Source: an uncultured bacterium
Lineage (GTDB): Bacteria > Verrucomicrobiota > Kiritimatiellia > RFP12 > UBA1067
NCBI GenBank assembly: GCA_902779075.1
Contig: CACZAK010000252.1
Coordinates: forward strand, 1 to 6,239
Length of the DNA stretch: 6,239 nucleotides
Direction of reading: 5' to 3'
The notes under the pieces were generated by a model. That model was not told where the DNA came from. It did not search any database and saw nothing but the letters and a program-made list of their open reading frames with translations. Position 1 is the stretch's first letter; each line of letters begins with the position of its first letter. Positions 5,485 to 6,239 of this stretch are shown here, one piece after another. The translations under genes were made by a program, and so were the position numbers.

Positions 5485-5503
5485 CGCGCTTTTCGTTTTT
5501 GTT
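5485..5503 (+). repeat. 19-bp direct repeat, right copy (half-terminator)
   Basis: Identical to 3322-3340, seven bases after the mannosidase stop. The matching 5' hairpin arm is not present here. The only nearby stem (5462-5466 with 5471-5475) sits within the last codons and is too far from the T-run to make a standard terminator. It may therefore be a decayed or weak terminator. Confidence 0.7.
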
Positions 5504-5515
5504 TAACTTCGAGGG

Positions 5516-5544
5516 TTGAGCCGCGCGCGGAAAAAGGGTATAAT
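5516..5544 (+). promoter_or_regulatory. Strong sigma-70-type promoter of pheS
   Basis: TTGAGC (5516-5521) and a perfect TATAAT (5539-5544) are separated by 17 bases, the ideal spacing. Transcription would start near 5551, leaving a leader of about 20 bases. That is too short for the attenuator or T-box leader that controls pheS in some other bacteria. Confidence 0.8.
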
Positions 5545-5570
5545 ACGCGGCAAAAATTTGGGAAGGCGAA

Positions 5571-6239
5571 ATGACTCTTGCAGAACTCGAGAATGCGAAG
5601 GCGGAAAGCCTGAAGGAAATCGCTGCGGCGAACGACGCCGCGGCGGTCGAGGCGCTTCGCGTAAAGTATGTCGGCCGCAACGGTTCGATCCCCGCGCTCA
5701 TCAAGGCGATGAAGGACGTTCCGAAGGAAGAGCGTCCCGCGTTCGGCAAGGCCGTCCAGGCGTGGCGCGCCGAGGTCGAGGCCGCTCTTGCGGCGAAGGG
5801 CGCAGGTTCCGCTGGCGAGAAGGCGGTCGATGCCGATCTCACGCTCCCCGGCCGCTGGTGGGGGCTTGGCGTCAAGCATCCGCTCTCCCGCGTCATCGAG
5901 GAGACTGCCGCGATCTTCGGTCGTCTCGGCTTTACCGTCGCCGACGGCCCTGAACTCGAGACGAAGTTCAACAACTTCACCGCGCTCAACACTCCCGCGC
6001 ACCATCCGTCGATGGACAGGAGCGACACTTTCTGGTTCGGCGAAGACTGTCTCCTGAGAACGCAGACTTCGCCCGTGCAGATCCGCACGATGATGGCGAA
6101 CAAGCCGCCGATCCGCGTAATCTGCCCGGGCCGCACCTATCGCCGCGACACGACGGACGCGACGCACTCCGCGAACTTCCACCAGATCGAGGGGCTCTAC
6201 GTCGACACCAAGCCCGTCTCGCTCGCCGACCTCAAGTCG
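5571..6239 (+). CDS. pheS: Phenylalanyl-tRNA synthetase alpha subunit (N-terminal 223 residues, cut by window end)
   Basis: Charges tRNA-Phe with phenylalanine as the alpha subunit of the cytoplasmic alpha2-beta2 class II enzyme. The ATG at 5571 follows GGGAAGG (5560-5566) at 4 bases. Residues 1-75 are the charged, Ala-rich coiled-coil arm that grips the tRNA, including the K-Y-V-G-R-N-G-S-I motif (32-40). The catalytic domain begins with G-x-K-H-P-L (100-104) and continues through G-F-T-V-A-D-G-P-E-L-E (120-130), F-x-A-L-N-x-P-x-x-H-P (136-146), L-L-R-T-Q-T-S-P-V-Q (161-170) and class II motif 2 with G-R-T-Y-R-R-D through F-H-Q-I-E-G (187-208). The frame is open to the last base. The usual length is about 340 residues, so roughly one third, including motif 3, lies beyond the window. 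pheT is the expected next gene. Nothing abnormal is seen. Confidence 0.97.
   Translation, partial: MTLAELENAKAESLKEIAAANDAAAVEALRVKYVGRNGSIPALIKAMKDVPKEERPAFGKAVQAWRAEVEAALAAKGAGSAGEKAVDADLTLPGRWWGLGVKHPLSRVIEETAAIFGRLGFTVADGPELETKFNNFTALNTPAHHPSMDRSDTFWFGEDCLLRTQTSPVQIRTMMANKPPIRVICPGRTYRRDTTDATHSANFHQIEGLYVDTKPVSLADLKS

Noticed and set aside
5399..6182. Overlapping open frames of 235-245 codons on the - strand opposite pheS
   Set aside because: They are shadows of pheS, whose class II synthetase motifs on the + strand are unambiguous.
1..6239. CRISPR array, tRNA, rRNA, transposon ends or integron attC sites
   Set aside because: I found no regularly spaced repeats, cloverleaf, transposase or integrase frames, and no matching inverted repeats around the repeated modules. 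The repeats are explained by coding homology.

Overview
The window looks like a chromosomal segment of an uncultured gut-type bacterium of the Planctomycetes-Verrucomicrobia-Chlamydiae group, most likely a Kiritimatiellota/Lentisphaerota relative. This is an inference from protein style: a GH92 mannosidase with a QPAIWMG-type segment, serial small exported proteins rich in T-N pairs, and a Gram-negative type of DUF1287 protein. No rRNA is present to test it. Composition splits in two. Bases 1 to about 3240 are AT-richer (24 G+C in the 60 bases at 2701-2760). From about 3240 onward the sequence is GC-rich (41 of 60 at 4921-4980), with strongly GC-ending codons.

All supported genes are on the + strand. 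The left half (1-3240) is a mosaic of accessory genes. It holds (i) three degraded copies of the C-terminal end of an NlpC/P60-like cell-wall hydrolase or effector (93-221, 309-425, 1777-1878); (ii) two paralogous exported proteins of about 200 aa, each starting directly after a tail copy (422-1039, 1885-2457); (iii) two copies of a second exported protein family, one only a 5' fragment (1-92) and one lacking its natural end (2509-~3240); and (iv) an intact, membrane-anchored DUF1287 protein with plausible Cys-His residues (1065-1739). In each tail copy the last codons also form the Shine-Dalgarno site of what follows. This recurring pattern of hydrolase tail, ribosome site and exported small protein resembles the decaying effector/immunity arrays of polymorphic toxin systems. 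If so, the exported proteins would be periplasmic immunity-like partners of peptidoglycan-targeting enzymes. That role is inference; no delivery machinery lies in the window.

The mosaic ends abruptly near 3240. There the 2509 gene runs without a stop codon into GC-rich sequence, through a strong intrinsic terminator (3300-3337), and by chance stays in frame with the next gene.

The right half is ordinary chromosome: a secreted GH92 exo-alpha-mannosidase (3448-5478) with its own probable promoter, then a consensus-like promoter (5516-5544) and the first 223 codons of pheS (5571 to the window end). The mannosidase fits life on host or dietary mannose glycans. I saw no tRNA, rRNA, CRISPR array, transposase or integrase.
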